Positions 6,773-14,513 of a stretch of 15,720 bases of DNA are shown here, piece after piece (position 1 is the stretch's first letter; every line of letters begins with the position of its first letter). Where the stretch lies: positions 1 through 15,720 of the forward strand of contig CALRHO010000011.1 in assembly GCA_943359405.1 (NCBI GenBank), written 5' to 3'. Origin of the DNA: Candidatus Nomurabacteria bacterium. Its GTDB lineage: Bacteria > Patescibacteriota > Minisyncoccia > Phycocordibacterales > UBA918. The notes beneath the pieces are model-generated. The model saw only the letters and a list, made by a program, of their open reading frames with translations. It was not told the origin of the DNA and did not search any database. The translations under genes were made by a program, and so were the position numbers.

Positions 6773-8950
6773 CTAGAAGGTTTGTCCGCGAGACGAATGC
6801 ATCAGCCAGTGCGCAGCACTGCCGGCAACAGGGGCAGGGGTAGCACCAATGATAGCGTCACGTATAACCGTACGCTCGCCCTTTTTGAGTGTCCGTATCA
6901 TTTCACCAAGCATACCGCTTGTAAAATGCAGGGTGAGTTCTTTATCAACGAGTATCTCGGAGTAGAGTTTTGCCACGTCCTCATCTTTTAAGCCCTTAAG
7001 GATATCTTCTGGGGAGCCCGCAGACACCAGACCACTGAACTTCTGTAACAAGCTACTCTTATGCCTCGTCAAGATCCGATCTTTTTCTGTATCGGTGAAA
7101 TCTTTACTCTTTTTAATATCATCAATTTGTGAAAGTGAAAGGTGCTCAGCATTGGCTTCAATGGTTTCAGCCCCCAGGGTTTTAAGTTGCTCGCCTGTGG
7201 CTTTACCAAAAGCCCGCTTCCAGCCATCTAAGCCACTCATCTGAGCCGCTCTGGCTTTGGCGTTAGCAGATACGTCGGCAGTAACCGACATTCTCGTTGC
7301 TTCTGCATCAGTAGCGCCACTGGCCAAAGCGGCGGCTTTGACTTCGTCACGAGCTTCCTTGGTGGCTAACTCGAGATTACCCTTCTCTTGGATTGCGTTA
7401 GTGATAGCGGCTTGGCGAGCTAGGGCAATTTGTATTTTGTCGGCATCGTTAATGTCCTCGTCTTTGGCTTTTAGGACTGCTTCATACTGCCCTGAAGACA
7501 GGCCGGCGATGATTGCGTTGTATTCTGGAGTACCTGGTTTTGCGCCACCAAGTACTTTACTAATTTGTTCATTACTAGCCTCTGCCAGCGCTCGCTCCAT
7601 GGCAACTTTGGCGGTCGAATCGGTGGGGTTTTTTACACTGGTACTGATTGCGTTCTTAATGTTTGAAACGGCTGTTTCACGAGCTAGTGTTCGCTCGGCT
7701 TTTTCCGAAGCTTCCTTCACCTCTTTCAGGTTATATGACCCACCATATTTGCTCTTGGCTAGTGGTATAGCCGCACTGCGGCGCCAGTTAAGCTCTGAAA
7801 CTCCCTTCTTTTCTAAGTTTTTATCATAGGTCTGGGCAGCTCGTCCGAGGGTGTTTTTGCCAATGACGCCCTGGATTCTACCTCGTGCTTGATTACCCAT
7901 TTTTACCGCTACCGCACCCCCCACCACACTCATCTTTTGAGCAAGGAGAACTGAGCCAATCAGGAACCCGCCCGCCAGGAGAAAGATGGCGAGTGCGTTT
8001 ACGTTAGGTTGTACACCATTAAGCGTTGCTTCAAGGCCGGGGTTGTTGTTACGAAGACCACCAAGATTTTCTAGAATGTACACTGAGAAGTAGAGCATGA
8101 GGAGAAATGCCGGCGCAAAAAACGCATTTTTGAGAAAGGCAGACCAAAATCCGCTCTGCCACGATTGGAGAAATGGAAATACTCGACCGATAAACATTAC
8201 CGGAGAAATCACCATGAAGTAATTGAGCACAATAAAGCGTATACCAATCAGGATTGCTCCGGCTATGAATGAGAAGGCAGCAATGAGGCTTAGGACCATG
8301 GTGCCGAGGATATACGCCCAGGAGGCCTGTGCGGCATTTGGTGCTGCTCCGGCGGTGCCAGAAGGCCCCAGCACCGAGGGAAGATTCATGATAGTCATAA
8401 AGGTACCGCTAATAGAGCCGGTGGTGGTGGGATCTTGGCCTTGGTAGAGTACGTTGGCTACCTGGGTGGCTGTGATGTTTGTAAAGTCAATGATGGCTTT
8501 AGTAAAGAACAGGCTGAAATTTACTAAGAGGGCCGCAATCACGAGATTTACAATCGCCTTCTTTGCCCCACTATCGTCGCTGTCGAGAATCATCCGAAAG
8601 CCAATATAGACTAAGGCAAAGATAAAGGTGAGGTTGAAGAGGTCTCGCACCACTGTCCACAAGTTGTTGACTGCAAACCCTAAACCCCAACTCTGAAAGC
8701 CACTACCAAACTGGATAATGAACGTTGAAATACTGTAGTCAAGAATCCCGCCACCGACCCAAACGAGAAATCCAAAGAACTGGGCCGTAATGGTCCACAC
8801 TACCAGTTTGATGACGTTGTTGACGCCTTCAAAACCTAGGCCAGATGTTTGTGCATTATTGGCGAAAGTAAGCTGCGGTAGTGCAGCTACTATCACCACT
8901 AGCAAAGAGGCAAGGACTACTGGCCAATAACCCGAGAGCGCGCGACGCAT
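6773..8950 (-). CDS. VirB6/TrbL-like polytopic membrane protein with long cytoplasmic tail
   Basis: 725 residues. A signal-like hydrophobic segment (about 10-28, ending TFANNA) is followed by about six to seven membrane helices, near 48-70, 103-121, 131-150, 211-232, 234-256, 276-294 and 318-337. This is the architecture of VirB6/TrbL proteins, the inner-membrane channel component of type IV secretion systems. The conserved-looking loop FRMILDSDDSGAKKAIVNLVIAALLVNFS (118-146) is of the kind seen in CPR TrbL-like proteins. Residues 340-725 form a long, charged, Ala/Lys/Glu-rich, mostly helical tail. Within it LSSGQYEAVLKAKDEDIND (484-502) and LSLSQIDDIKKSKDFTDTE (604-622) look like copies of one module. 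The tail could reach the ATPase or substrates. Upstream gap is 15 bases. VirB6/TrbL assignment rests on topology and context, as the family is poorly conserved. Confidence 0.82.
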   Translation of the reverse strand: MRRALSGYWPVVLASLLVVIVAALPQLTFANNAQTSGLGFEGVNNVIKLVVWTITAQFFGFLVWVGGGILDYSISTFIIQFGSGFQSWGLGFAVNNLWTVVRDLFNLTFIFALVYIGFRMILDSDDSGAKKAIVNLVIAALLVNFSLFFTKAIIDFTNITATQVANVLYQGQDPTTTGSISGTFMTIMNLPSVLGPSGTAGAAPNAAQASWAYILGTMVLSLIAAFSFIAGAILIGIRFIVLNYFMVISPVMFIGRVFPFLQSWQSGFWSAFLKNAFFAPAFLLMLYFSVYILENLGGLRNNNPGLEATLNGVQPNVNALAIFLLAGGFLIGSVLLAQKMSVVGGAVAVKMGNQARGRIQGVIGKNTLGRAAQTYDKNLEKKGVSELNWRRSAAIPLAKSKYGGSYNLKEVKEASEKAERTLARETAVSNIKNAISTSVKNPTDSTAKVAMERALAEASNEQISKVLGGAKPGTPEYNAIIAGLSSGQYEAVLKAKDEDINDADKIQIALARQAAITNAIQEKGNLELATKEARDEVKAAALASGATDAEATRMSVTADVSANAKARAAQMSGLDGWKRAFGKATGEQLKTLGAETIEANAEHLSLSQIDDIKKSKDFTDTEKDRILTRHKSSLLQKFSGLVSAGSPEDILKGLKDEDVAKLYSEILVDKELTLHFTSGMLGEMIRTLKKGERTVIRDAIIGATPAPVAGSAAHWLMHSSRGQTF

Positions 8951-8965
8951 GCCTACATCATACCA
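8951..8965 (-). promoter_or_regulatory. Putative extended -10 promoter filling the gap before the VirB6-like gene
   Basis: The complete 15-base gap between the upstream stop and the ATG reads TGG-TATGAT-GTAGGC on the minus strand, which is TGn plus a -10-like hexamer plus a 6-base spacer. The transcript would begin at the ATG. No leader and no real Shine-Dalgarno sequence remain in such a gap. Confidence 0.5.
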
Positions 8966-10729
8966 CTACAAAAGCGTCCCAAAGATAATTTCCCAATCTA
9001 CCCGGGCACGATCGACCTCGGTTTCGGTGGAGAGGTCGCTTCGGAGGCTGCGGTACTCGTCGAGGGCTTCGTTAGTTTCACCATTGTCATAGCGTTGAAT
9101 CAAGTCTTGTACGGTGATGATGTTGGCCTGTACGGTCGGCAGTGCCTCGCGAGCCCGATTGTAGGCGTTGGTTTCTGCCCCGCTCGGGCTTGGAGTAGCT
9201 ACATATTTTTCTGTCACCGCATTGATCAGATTGCGATATTCGCGCTCAAGGGCTACTTGCTCTACCATCGCGCGCCGATCAACCGTTTCGGAGGTGCGCG
9301 TAAGCATGCCAGAAAGCGCATTATCCCAACGTATTGCCTGTGCCGAAACCGTATCCTGTATGGGGAGTGAACTTGCAATCCTGGTGTAACTGTTAAGCGC
9401 GGTAGCTCGGGTGTTGTTGTCCGTCGCACCATCAAAATCTGCCAAGATAGACTGCAGAGAGATTACATTGGTTTGTAGACCGGGTAGCAATGCTCGGGCT
9501 TCATTATAGGCAGCCACGGCCCGGGCTTCTATGGTTGGGTTGGTAGTGTAGGAATTTTCGTATCGATTGATGATCCGTTCCGCCAGGTCACGGTAGTTTA
9601 GGGTAGCGCTCAGGGATTGGTTTATGGTGCTACGAGCCTGTGTGTAGTCGACGGCGCTATCAGATGATCTATAAAGGTCGACGTTGAAATTGGGATTAGA
9701 GTATCGACCTCCGCCACCGCCGGTACCGAGTAATCCTCGAGCACTGGTAATTGCCTGGGTAGCCATTTGTTGCATGAAAGCACCGATAACTTCGTTTATT
9801 TCGTCAGCTTCAATGAGGGTACGGTTACCAAGCTGGAGCGTTTCGTTAATTTGTGAACTAATAACTTGTCCTGGTGTAACAATGCGGCAATTACGTCCTT
9901 CGGCGGCGGCCTGGGTACCTTGGCTCGCGCCTGGGGTGCCGGCTGCGGTTGGCGCTCCGGTTGGTGACTGAGGGTCATCGCAGACCTTGCTGGAAAGGAA
10001 GCCCATTCCCCAGTTTCCGAGGGTAACTTGCCGCCCTTGACTATTGGTAATACGGATACCCATCTCAGTTGAAGCCTCAAGTAGTGCACCAGGCTGGGTA
10101 TAATAGCCGGGTCTTTGGGTAATCTGAAGCCAGGATCCCCACCCACCTTGGTTGAAATCACCACCAATAAAGTTTTGTATGTTCTGGAGGGCGCCCGTTA
10201 GTGTACAGCGACGAGCATTTCTGTCCCGTGTGCGATTGTACGATACAGCAAGGGCAATTTGGATATTGAGTCGAAATGGTGAACAGACAATCGACAGTGG
10301 TCCACCGACCTCTTGTATAAAACGACCGGCCGCCTGGTCAGCCACATCGGTAAGAAAACCACCAAGGTCTTGAATAAAGGCGGGACTGCCCTGAAAGCCC
10401 GAGTTAATCCAACGAACAATATCGCGCATGATGGCAGACAGGATTGCTTTAGCGAGGGCCCAACCGAGCTTATCGAGCACCTGATCGTACCACCACTGCA
10501 GGCTCGTAACGTTGGCGATCGTGGTAGTAAGGGCATTGTTAATACCCATCTCGATTCTGGTTAAAATGTTATTTGCAGTATTGACCTGTTGGGTTCCCTC
10601 TTGGGCTGGTGCGGCCAAGACAGTGCCCGCGGTATGTTTGTAGTGCTGAGGTACGTACACTGCAGTAAAGCCGAAGCAGAGAATGAAAAGAAACAGCACG
10701 CCCTTTGTTAGGAATTGTTTGATTTTCAT
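8966..10729 (-). CDS. Large exported protein with duplicated C-terminal module, secretion cluster
   Basis: 587 residues. Residues 1-40 form a signal peptide or N-terminal anchor (MKIKQF, hydrophobic 10-25, possible cleavage near LAAPA). Residues 50-145 are amphipathic helices with NNALTTTIANVTSLQWWYDQVLDKLGWALAKAIL. Outside the signal region there are four cysteines, C149, C175, C250 and C281, enough for two disulfides in the exported domain. A Thr/Ala/Gly/Pro linker spans about 255-280 and a Gly-rich stretch about 335-342. The C-terminal part (379-587) consists of two similar helical modules, described separately. No enzyme motif is seen. The gene lies 4 bases after the EF-hand gene and 15 before the VirB6-like gene, so it is probably an exported part of the apparatus. 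I cannot equate it with VirB5 or any other named subunit. Confidence 0.85.
   Translation of the reverse strand: MKIKQFLTKGVLFLFILCFGFTAVYVPQHYKHTAGTVLAAPAQEGTQQVNTANNILTRIEMGINNALTTTIANVTSLQWWYDQVLDKLGWALAKAILSAIMRDIVRWINSGFQGSPAFIQDLGGFLTDVADQAAGRFIQEVGGPLSIVCSPFRLNIQIALAVSYNRTRDRNARRCTLTGALQNIQNFIGGDFNQGGWGSWLQITQRPGYYTQPGALLEASTEMGIRITNSQGRQVTLGNWGMGFLSSKVCDDPQSPTGAPTAAGTPGASQGTQAAAEGRNCRIVTPGQVISSQINETLQLGNRTLIEADEINEVIGAFMQQMATQAITSARGLLGTGGGGGRYSNPNFNVDLYRSSDSAVDYTQARSTINQSLSATLNYRDLAERIINRYENSYTTNPTIEARAVAAYNEARALLPGLQTNVISLQSILADFDGATDNNTRATALNSYTRIASSLPIQDTVSAQAIRWDNALSGMLTRTSETVDRRAMVEQVALEREYRNLINAVTEKYVATPSPSGAETNAYNRAREALPTVQANIITVQDLIQRYDNGETNEALDEYRSLRSDLSTETEVDRARVDWEIIFGTLL
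8969..9595 (-). repeat. Tandem protein-level duplication in the exported protein
   Basis: Module A is residues 379-475 (9305-9595) and module B is residues 498-587 (8969-9238). They align: YRDLAERIINRY with YRNLINAVTEKY, AYNEARALLPGLQTNVISLQ with AYNRAREALPTVQANIITVQ, then ILADFD with LIQRYD, and both end near a Trp-containing helix (RWDNALSGML against DWEIIFGTLL). The DNA copies are diverged, so the duplication is old. Each unit appears to be a roughly 90-residue helical hairpin or coiled module. Confidence 0.75.
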
Positions 10730-10733
10730 AAGA

Positions 10734-11630
10734 TTACTGGTTTATAGGGGAGCCAAAATTAAGAAACATGCTCGCCGGGTCATTCGTATTCAGAGAAAAA
10801 GTCTGCCGTTTTACCATGTCACTGAACATAATCATTGCCTGCGCGAGTGCAGCCTCATCGTCTTCGTAGCGCTTGAGTCGTAAGAGGGCCAGGGCAGGAT
10901 CCTCGCTTGAGTTGACCATGGAGGTCAGGTTTTTTGACATGCTGCACATCGTGTTCACCAGTGAAAGATGTTCACTTCGGACCGTACTCGGTACCGGTAA
11001 TGCAAGCAAATCAATACAATTTTGCTGGTACATGGCAGCGATGGCAACCAACTGTTTTTTGGCTTTTTCATCTTGTTGCAAGAAGGCTTGTTCAAAAGCA
11101 CGGACATTGTGTAGTAATCCTGGCACATCATTATTTTCCAGGGTGAGTGCGACCGCATTAACATACGTACGAATAGTGTCGGGCGCGTCGTCCGGCAGAA
11201 TGATGAGGTCGAGGTTTGAGTACGGGGTATCGCTGACGGTTGTTAACGCCTGATCAAAAGCTTGTTTTGCAATGGTTTCGTTTACATCTGCAAGCGGTTT
11301 ACCCGTACTTTTTGCCAGAAAGTAATTCTCCATGAGTGTAATACCAACTCGTTCGGTAACGGTATCAGTTCTCGTGTAGGTAGCCGTGGTGGTATTAAGA
11401 ATGACGGGTTCTGCAGTAAGGAGTGGCTCGCGCCAGTCTTCAACCCCATCACGGTCACTGTCGGTTACGGCAATAGCAGCACGCGCGGGGGCGGGAACGG
11501 TGGCCACGCTCAGTGCGGCTTCGGGTGAGATGGGAGCAGCTTGGAGAGAGTTAAGTACCCAGGCACCAAAAACGAGCGCAACGCCGATGATGCCGGCGCC
11601 AACAATGCGCGGATTGAGGCGATGTATCAT
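10734..11630 (-). CDS. Membrane-anchored protein with an EF-hand calcium loop
   Basis: 298 residues from the ATG at 11630. An upstream TTG at 11648 in frame would add six residues but lies inside the promoter-like sequence, so the ATG is preferred. Residues 8-27 form a hydrophobic anchor. DSDRDGVEDWRE (57-68) is a full EF-hand or dockerin-type loop, with D57, D59, D61, D65 and E68 as ligands and G62 at the turn. The rest (70-298) is mostly helical, with NDVPGLLHNVRAFEQAFLQQDEKAKKQL and two cysteines (about C205 and C230). No catalytic motif is seen. It opens the secretion block just after rsmA, with the exported repeat protein 4 bases downstream. I infer a calcium-stabilised outer-face component. 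Function is unknown. Confidence 0.82.
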   Translation of the reverse strand: MIHRLNPRIVGAGIIGVALVFGAWVLNSLQAAPISPEAALSVATVPAPARAAIAVTDSDRDGVEDWREPLLTAEPVILNTTTATYTRTDTVTERVGITLMENYFLAKSTGKPLADVNETIAKQAFDQALTTVSDTPYSNLDLIILPDDAPDTIRTYVNAVALTLENNDVPGLLHNVRAFEQAFLQQDEKAKKQLVAIAAMYQQNCIDLLALPVPSTVRSEHLSLVNTMCSMSKNLTSMVNSSEDPALALLRLKRYEDDEAALAQAMIMFSDMVKRQTFSLNTNDPASMFLNFGSPINQ

Positions 11631-11647
11631 ATAGGGGTAGTATACCA
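11631..11647 (-). promoter_or_regulatory. Putative extended -10 promoter opening the secretion block
   Basis: On the minus strand TGG-TATACT is followed by ACCCCTAT and the ATG at 11630. TGn and the hexamer both fit the extended -10 consensus. No good -35 lies at 16-18 bases. The gap back to the rsmA stop is about 95 bases, so this is a natural place for the main promoter of the eleven-gene block. Confidence 0.5.
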
Positions 11648-11717
11648 ACCCGCTGCTGACCCGACTTCCAAGCCTTGGTATAAACCTGTGACTAACGTGT
11701 GGTCTATTATTGGTATA
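11641..11717. repeat. Three TTGGTATA boxes in the gap after rsmA
   Basis: TTGGTATA occurs on the plus strand at 11675-11682 and 11710-11717, and on the minus strand at 11641-11648, where it forms the start of the extended -10 element. Box starts are 34 and 35 bases apart. A perfect 11-base palindrome, CCAAGCCTTGG, apart from its centre, lies at 11668-11678 beside the middle box. The layout resembles repeated operator sites, but no regulator is known. Confidence 0.35.
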
Positions 11718-11726
11718 GGCTGTGTC

Positions 11727-12542
11727 CTAGGTTGTGGATTTGTGGTGGGTAGCTAGTGCCAAAACCAAGCGCACCCAGGTAGGAAGGTCAATGTCTTCGG
11801 CCCGAATGGTGGGTGCTAAGCCAAGAGATTCAAGGGTCGCGGTAATCAAACTGCGTTCATACATCCGGCTTAGGTTACCGACGAGCTGCTTCCGTTTTTG
11901 CCCAAACCCAAGGTGCAGAATGTCAAAAAAGTGTTTTGAATCAATACCAGCCAAGCGGTCACGGCTAATGGTGCGCACGGCCACAACGGCTGAATCTACC
12001 TTGGGAGGTGGAGTAAAGTGCCCCTTCCCGACAGTACATATATATGAAGGGTTACCAAAAGCGGCCACGGACAGTGAAAGAAGTGATGATTTGGGGTCGC
12101 GGGTGATGCGCGTAGCAACCTCGCGCTGCACGAGAAAGACCAAATCACTCGGCTGGCAGATGCTCTCAAGAAACGTGCGGAATAGTAGGCCCGATAGATA
12201 GTACGGGATATTTGCAACCACCTTATACTGGTGATCAGAAAGGCCAAGTGAGGCAGGGTCGAGTTCACGGACATCGGCATCTAGAATTATTAATCTTTTG
12301 CTCCTGATTTCAGGATCAAAACGCGCCTTAAGGTGTGCAATCGCGCGCTCATCAGTCTCGATAGCAATGACGGTAACGGGGTGTTCGAGTAGGATGGCAG
12401 TAAGCGCGCCGGTGCCGGGGCCAATTTCTACCACAAGGTCACCAGTTTGTAAGTTGGCGGCTTTACACATCCGGTCGGGGATGGCGCGACTATTGAGGAA
12501 GTGCTGGCCGAGTGATTTTTTATGCTCAAAACGTTCAGTCAT
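11727..12542 (-). CDS. rsmA: 16S rRNA (adenine1518-N6/adenine1519-N6)-dimethyltransferase
   Basis: 271 residues, the usual length of RsmA/KsgA. It dimethylates two adjacent adenines in the helix 45 loop of 16S rRNA late in small-subunit assembly, using S-adenosylmethionine. Visible motifs are KKSLGQHFL (8-16), the SAM motif EIGPGTGAL (39-47), E62 at the end of the second strand, D88/D90, the catalytic NIPYYLSG (111-118), FTPPPKVDS (176-184) and GFGQKRKQLVGNL (212-224). All key elements are intact. ATG at 12542 places the GQHFL motif at the normal distance from the N-terminus. The gene is 12 bases after the helicase stop, so it is co-transcribed with it. No Shine-Dalgarno sequence is seen. Confidence 0.97.
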   Translation of the reverse strand: MTERFEHKKSLGQHFLNSRAIPDRMCKAANLQTGDLVVEIGPGTGALTAILLEHPVTVIAIETDERAIAHLKARFDPEIRSKRLIILDADVRELDPASLGLSDHQYKVVANIPYYLSGLLFRTFLESICQPSDLVFLVQREVATRITRDPKSSLLSLSVAAFGNPSYICTVGKGHFTPPPKVDSAVVAVRTISRDRLAGIDSKHFFDILHLGFGQKRKQLVGNLSRMYERSLITATLESLGLAPTIRAEDIDLPTWVRLVLALATHHKSTT

Positions 12543-12554
12543 ACTGAGTCACAT

Positions 12555-14513
12555 TTAGTCGAGGTAGATAGTGGTTTCATAGCCTGAGCTGCTTCCCCAC
12601 CGGCCACCATGATCAATCTCTATATGTTCGGTACTAATGTCACTGAGAAATGAGGACGGTACATTTACACGCTGGCTCCCATAGACGGTACGGAGGTGGG
12701 CGTAGGTGAGAATGACTCGACGCTTGGCACGGGTCAGTGCCACGTAAAAGAGGCGACGTTCTTCCTCATGGTCAATGCGGGCATCATCAAGGCGCTCGTG
12801 AGGGAAGAGTCCTTCTTCAAGGCCAGTGATAAAGACTACGTCAAACTCTAGGCCTTTAGCGGCATGAATAGTCATAAGACGCACTGCGTCCTGCTCCTCT
12901 CTCTTTTTGAGTTCGTCTTGGTCGCTCTCGAGGGCGGCTCGCTCAAGGAGCGCACCGAGGGCGTCTTCGGGTGGCAATTCATCATAGCGGGAAGCTACCG
13001 ACACGAGTTCGCGGAGGTTCTCAAGTCGCTCAAGGTCTTCTTCGGTTCCGGCCTCTCGCAGCGCGCCTTCAATACCCGACCGCTTCATGATGAATTTGAT
13101 GAGTTCAGACGGTTTGGTGTTGGTGGCTGCAGTACCAATGTTTTCTATAATGGCATAAAATCCTTCTACTTTGTCTTTTGTGGAGCCCGTAAAATCGCCC
13201 CGCTTCCCTTCAAGGATTTTAAGAAGCGTCACCTTACCAATACCACGCGCTGGTTCGTTCACGATGCGACCGAGGTCACTCTGGCTATCAGGATTAAGCG
13301 CCAGGCGCAGGTAGGACAATACATCCTTTACTTCTTTGCGCTCAAAAAACTTAGTACCAAGGAGTTGGTACGGTACCGCGTTGCGCAAAAAAGCTTCTTC
13401 CAGAGCGCGTGATTGGAAGTTGGTGCGGTAGAGGACGGCAATTTCTGACGGTGCGGTACCTTCTTTCACGAGGTCGGCGGCGGTGCGGGCAATATAGTCA
13501 GCCTCGTCACTACCGCCCATAGCCGCAAACAGAGTGATTTTTTCACCCTGGGCGTTACTCGTAAAAACGTGCTTCTCAATCCGGTTCTTGTTCTTCTTGA
13601 TGATGTCGTTACTGGCACTGATGATAATGCCGGTGGAACGGTAGTTTTCACCAAGGACAATGGTGCGCGCTCCCGGGAAGGTGCGTTCAAATTGCAGAAC
13701 GTTCTTGATATCGGCGCCACGCCAGGAGTAAATGTTTTGGTCGATATCACCTACGACACAGACGTTTGCTACCTCGCCCGCGAGCAGTCGGACAATATCA
13801 AACTGAATCCGGTTGGTGTCCTGGTACTCATCGATGTGAAGATAGCGATAGCGCTGTATAAGTGTGTCACGTACGGGTGCGTGATCTGCGAGCAATCGGT
13901 AGGTTTTGACGAGGAGATCATCAAAGTCAAGCGCGTGTTCAGCCCGCAATATACCTTCGTACTTTTCCCATACGGCGGCCGCTACTTCCTCAGGGAAAGA
14001 CCGGGCAGCATCCTTGTAGGTGAGGTACGAAAGTCCGTCGCCTTTTGCGCGGGAAATCATGCTGAGAATACGGCGCGGCTCAAACTCTTTAGGGTCATAC
14101 TGGGCAGCTATGAGTGCTTGTTTGACGGTGCGGAGGCTGTCGCTCCGATCGAGGATGGTGAAGTGTTTTCGAAGCCCTAGTACTTCATGAAACTCGCGCA
14201 ACAGGCGTACCCCGAGAGCGTGGAAAGTGGTAACGGTCGGTAGGCTATCAAGTGCTGCCCGGTCACTCGGCGGAAACTGGTGAATGAGCGCTGTTGCACG
14301 CTCGCGCATCTCGCTCGCGGCCTTGTTGGTGAAGGTGACTGCCAAAATGGCATGCGGTGGTACTCCCTGGTGAATAAGGTGTACAATCCGATGAGTAATG
14401 ACCCGAGTTTTTCCCGACCCAGCACCAGCGAGTACGAGCAGCGGTCCTGCGGTGGCCAGGACGGCGTCCTTCTGGGCGTCACTTAGGCCGGAGAGGTAGG
14501 GGCGGTCGTTCAT
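12555..14513 (-). CDS. UvrD/PcrA-type superfamily 1 ATP-dependent DNA helicase
   Basis: 652 residues. A 3'-to-5' DNA helicase of the UvrD/PcrA/Rep family acting in repair and replication. Motifs in order: LSDAQKDAV Q-motif region (10-18), Walker A AGAGSGKT (29-36), AVTFTNKAASEM (58-69), TFHALG (96-101), DEYQDTN (228-234), GDIDQNIYSWRGA (255-267), ENYRS (289-293), TIHAAKGLEFDVVFITGLEEGLFPH (548-572) and ERRLFYVALTRAKRR (585-599). Motif III has Asn where most family members have Ser (DQSIY), a mild variant. The protein ends about 50 residues after motif VI, so the C-terminal Tudor-like domain of PcrA is absent or reduced. The frame is open upstream to 14609, but the added part is not helicase-like and would cover the promoter, so the ATG at 14513 is chosen. 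It heads the minus-strand run. Confidence 0.95.
   Translation of the reverse strand: MNDRPYLSGLSDAQKDAVLATAGPLLVLAGAGSGKTRVITHRIVHLIHQGVPPHAILAVTFTNKAASEMRERATALIHQFPPSDRAALDSLPTVTTFHALGVRLLREFHEVLGLRKHFTILDRSDSLRTVKQALIAAQYDPKEFEPRRILSMISRAKGDGLSYLTYKDAARSFPEEVAAAVWEKYEGILRAEHALDFDDLLVKTYRLLADHAPVRDTLIQRYRYLHIDEYQDTNRIQFDIVRLLAGEVANVCVVGDIDQNIYSWRGADIKNVLQFERTFPGARTIVLGENYRSTGIIISASNDIIKKNKNRIEKHVFTSNAQGEKITLFAAMGGSDEADYIARTAADLVKEGTAPSEIAVLYRTNFQSRALEEAFLRNAVPYQLLGTKFFERKEVKDVLSYLRLALNPDSQSDLGRIVNEPARGIGKVTLLKILEGKRGDFTGSTKDKVEGFYAIIENIGTAATNTKPSELIKFIMKRSGIEGALREAGTEEDLERLENLRELVSVASRYDELPPEDALGALLERAALESDQDELKKREEQDAVRLMTIHAAKGLEFDVVFITGLEEGLFPHERLDDARIDHEEERRLFYVALTRAKRRVILTYAHLRTVYGSQRVNVPSSFLSDISTEHIEIDHGGRWGSSSGYETTIYLD

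Noticed and set aside
7257..7829. 190-codon plus-strand open frame rich in Ala, Ser and Leu
   Set aside because: Antisense of the Ala/Lys-rich tail of the VirB6-like protein; its composition follows from that.
8966..10729. Calling the large exported protein VirB5 or TraH
   Set aside because: Position in the block and export signal are suggestive, but no motif specific to either family can be seen.
12864..13412. 182-codon plus-strand open frame
   Set aside because: Antisense to the helicase 2A/2B region, with no family features.
13569..14180. 203-codon plus-strand open frame
   Set aside because: It is antisense to helicase motifs I to III and has no recognisable protein character.
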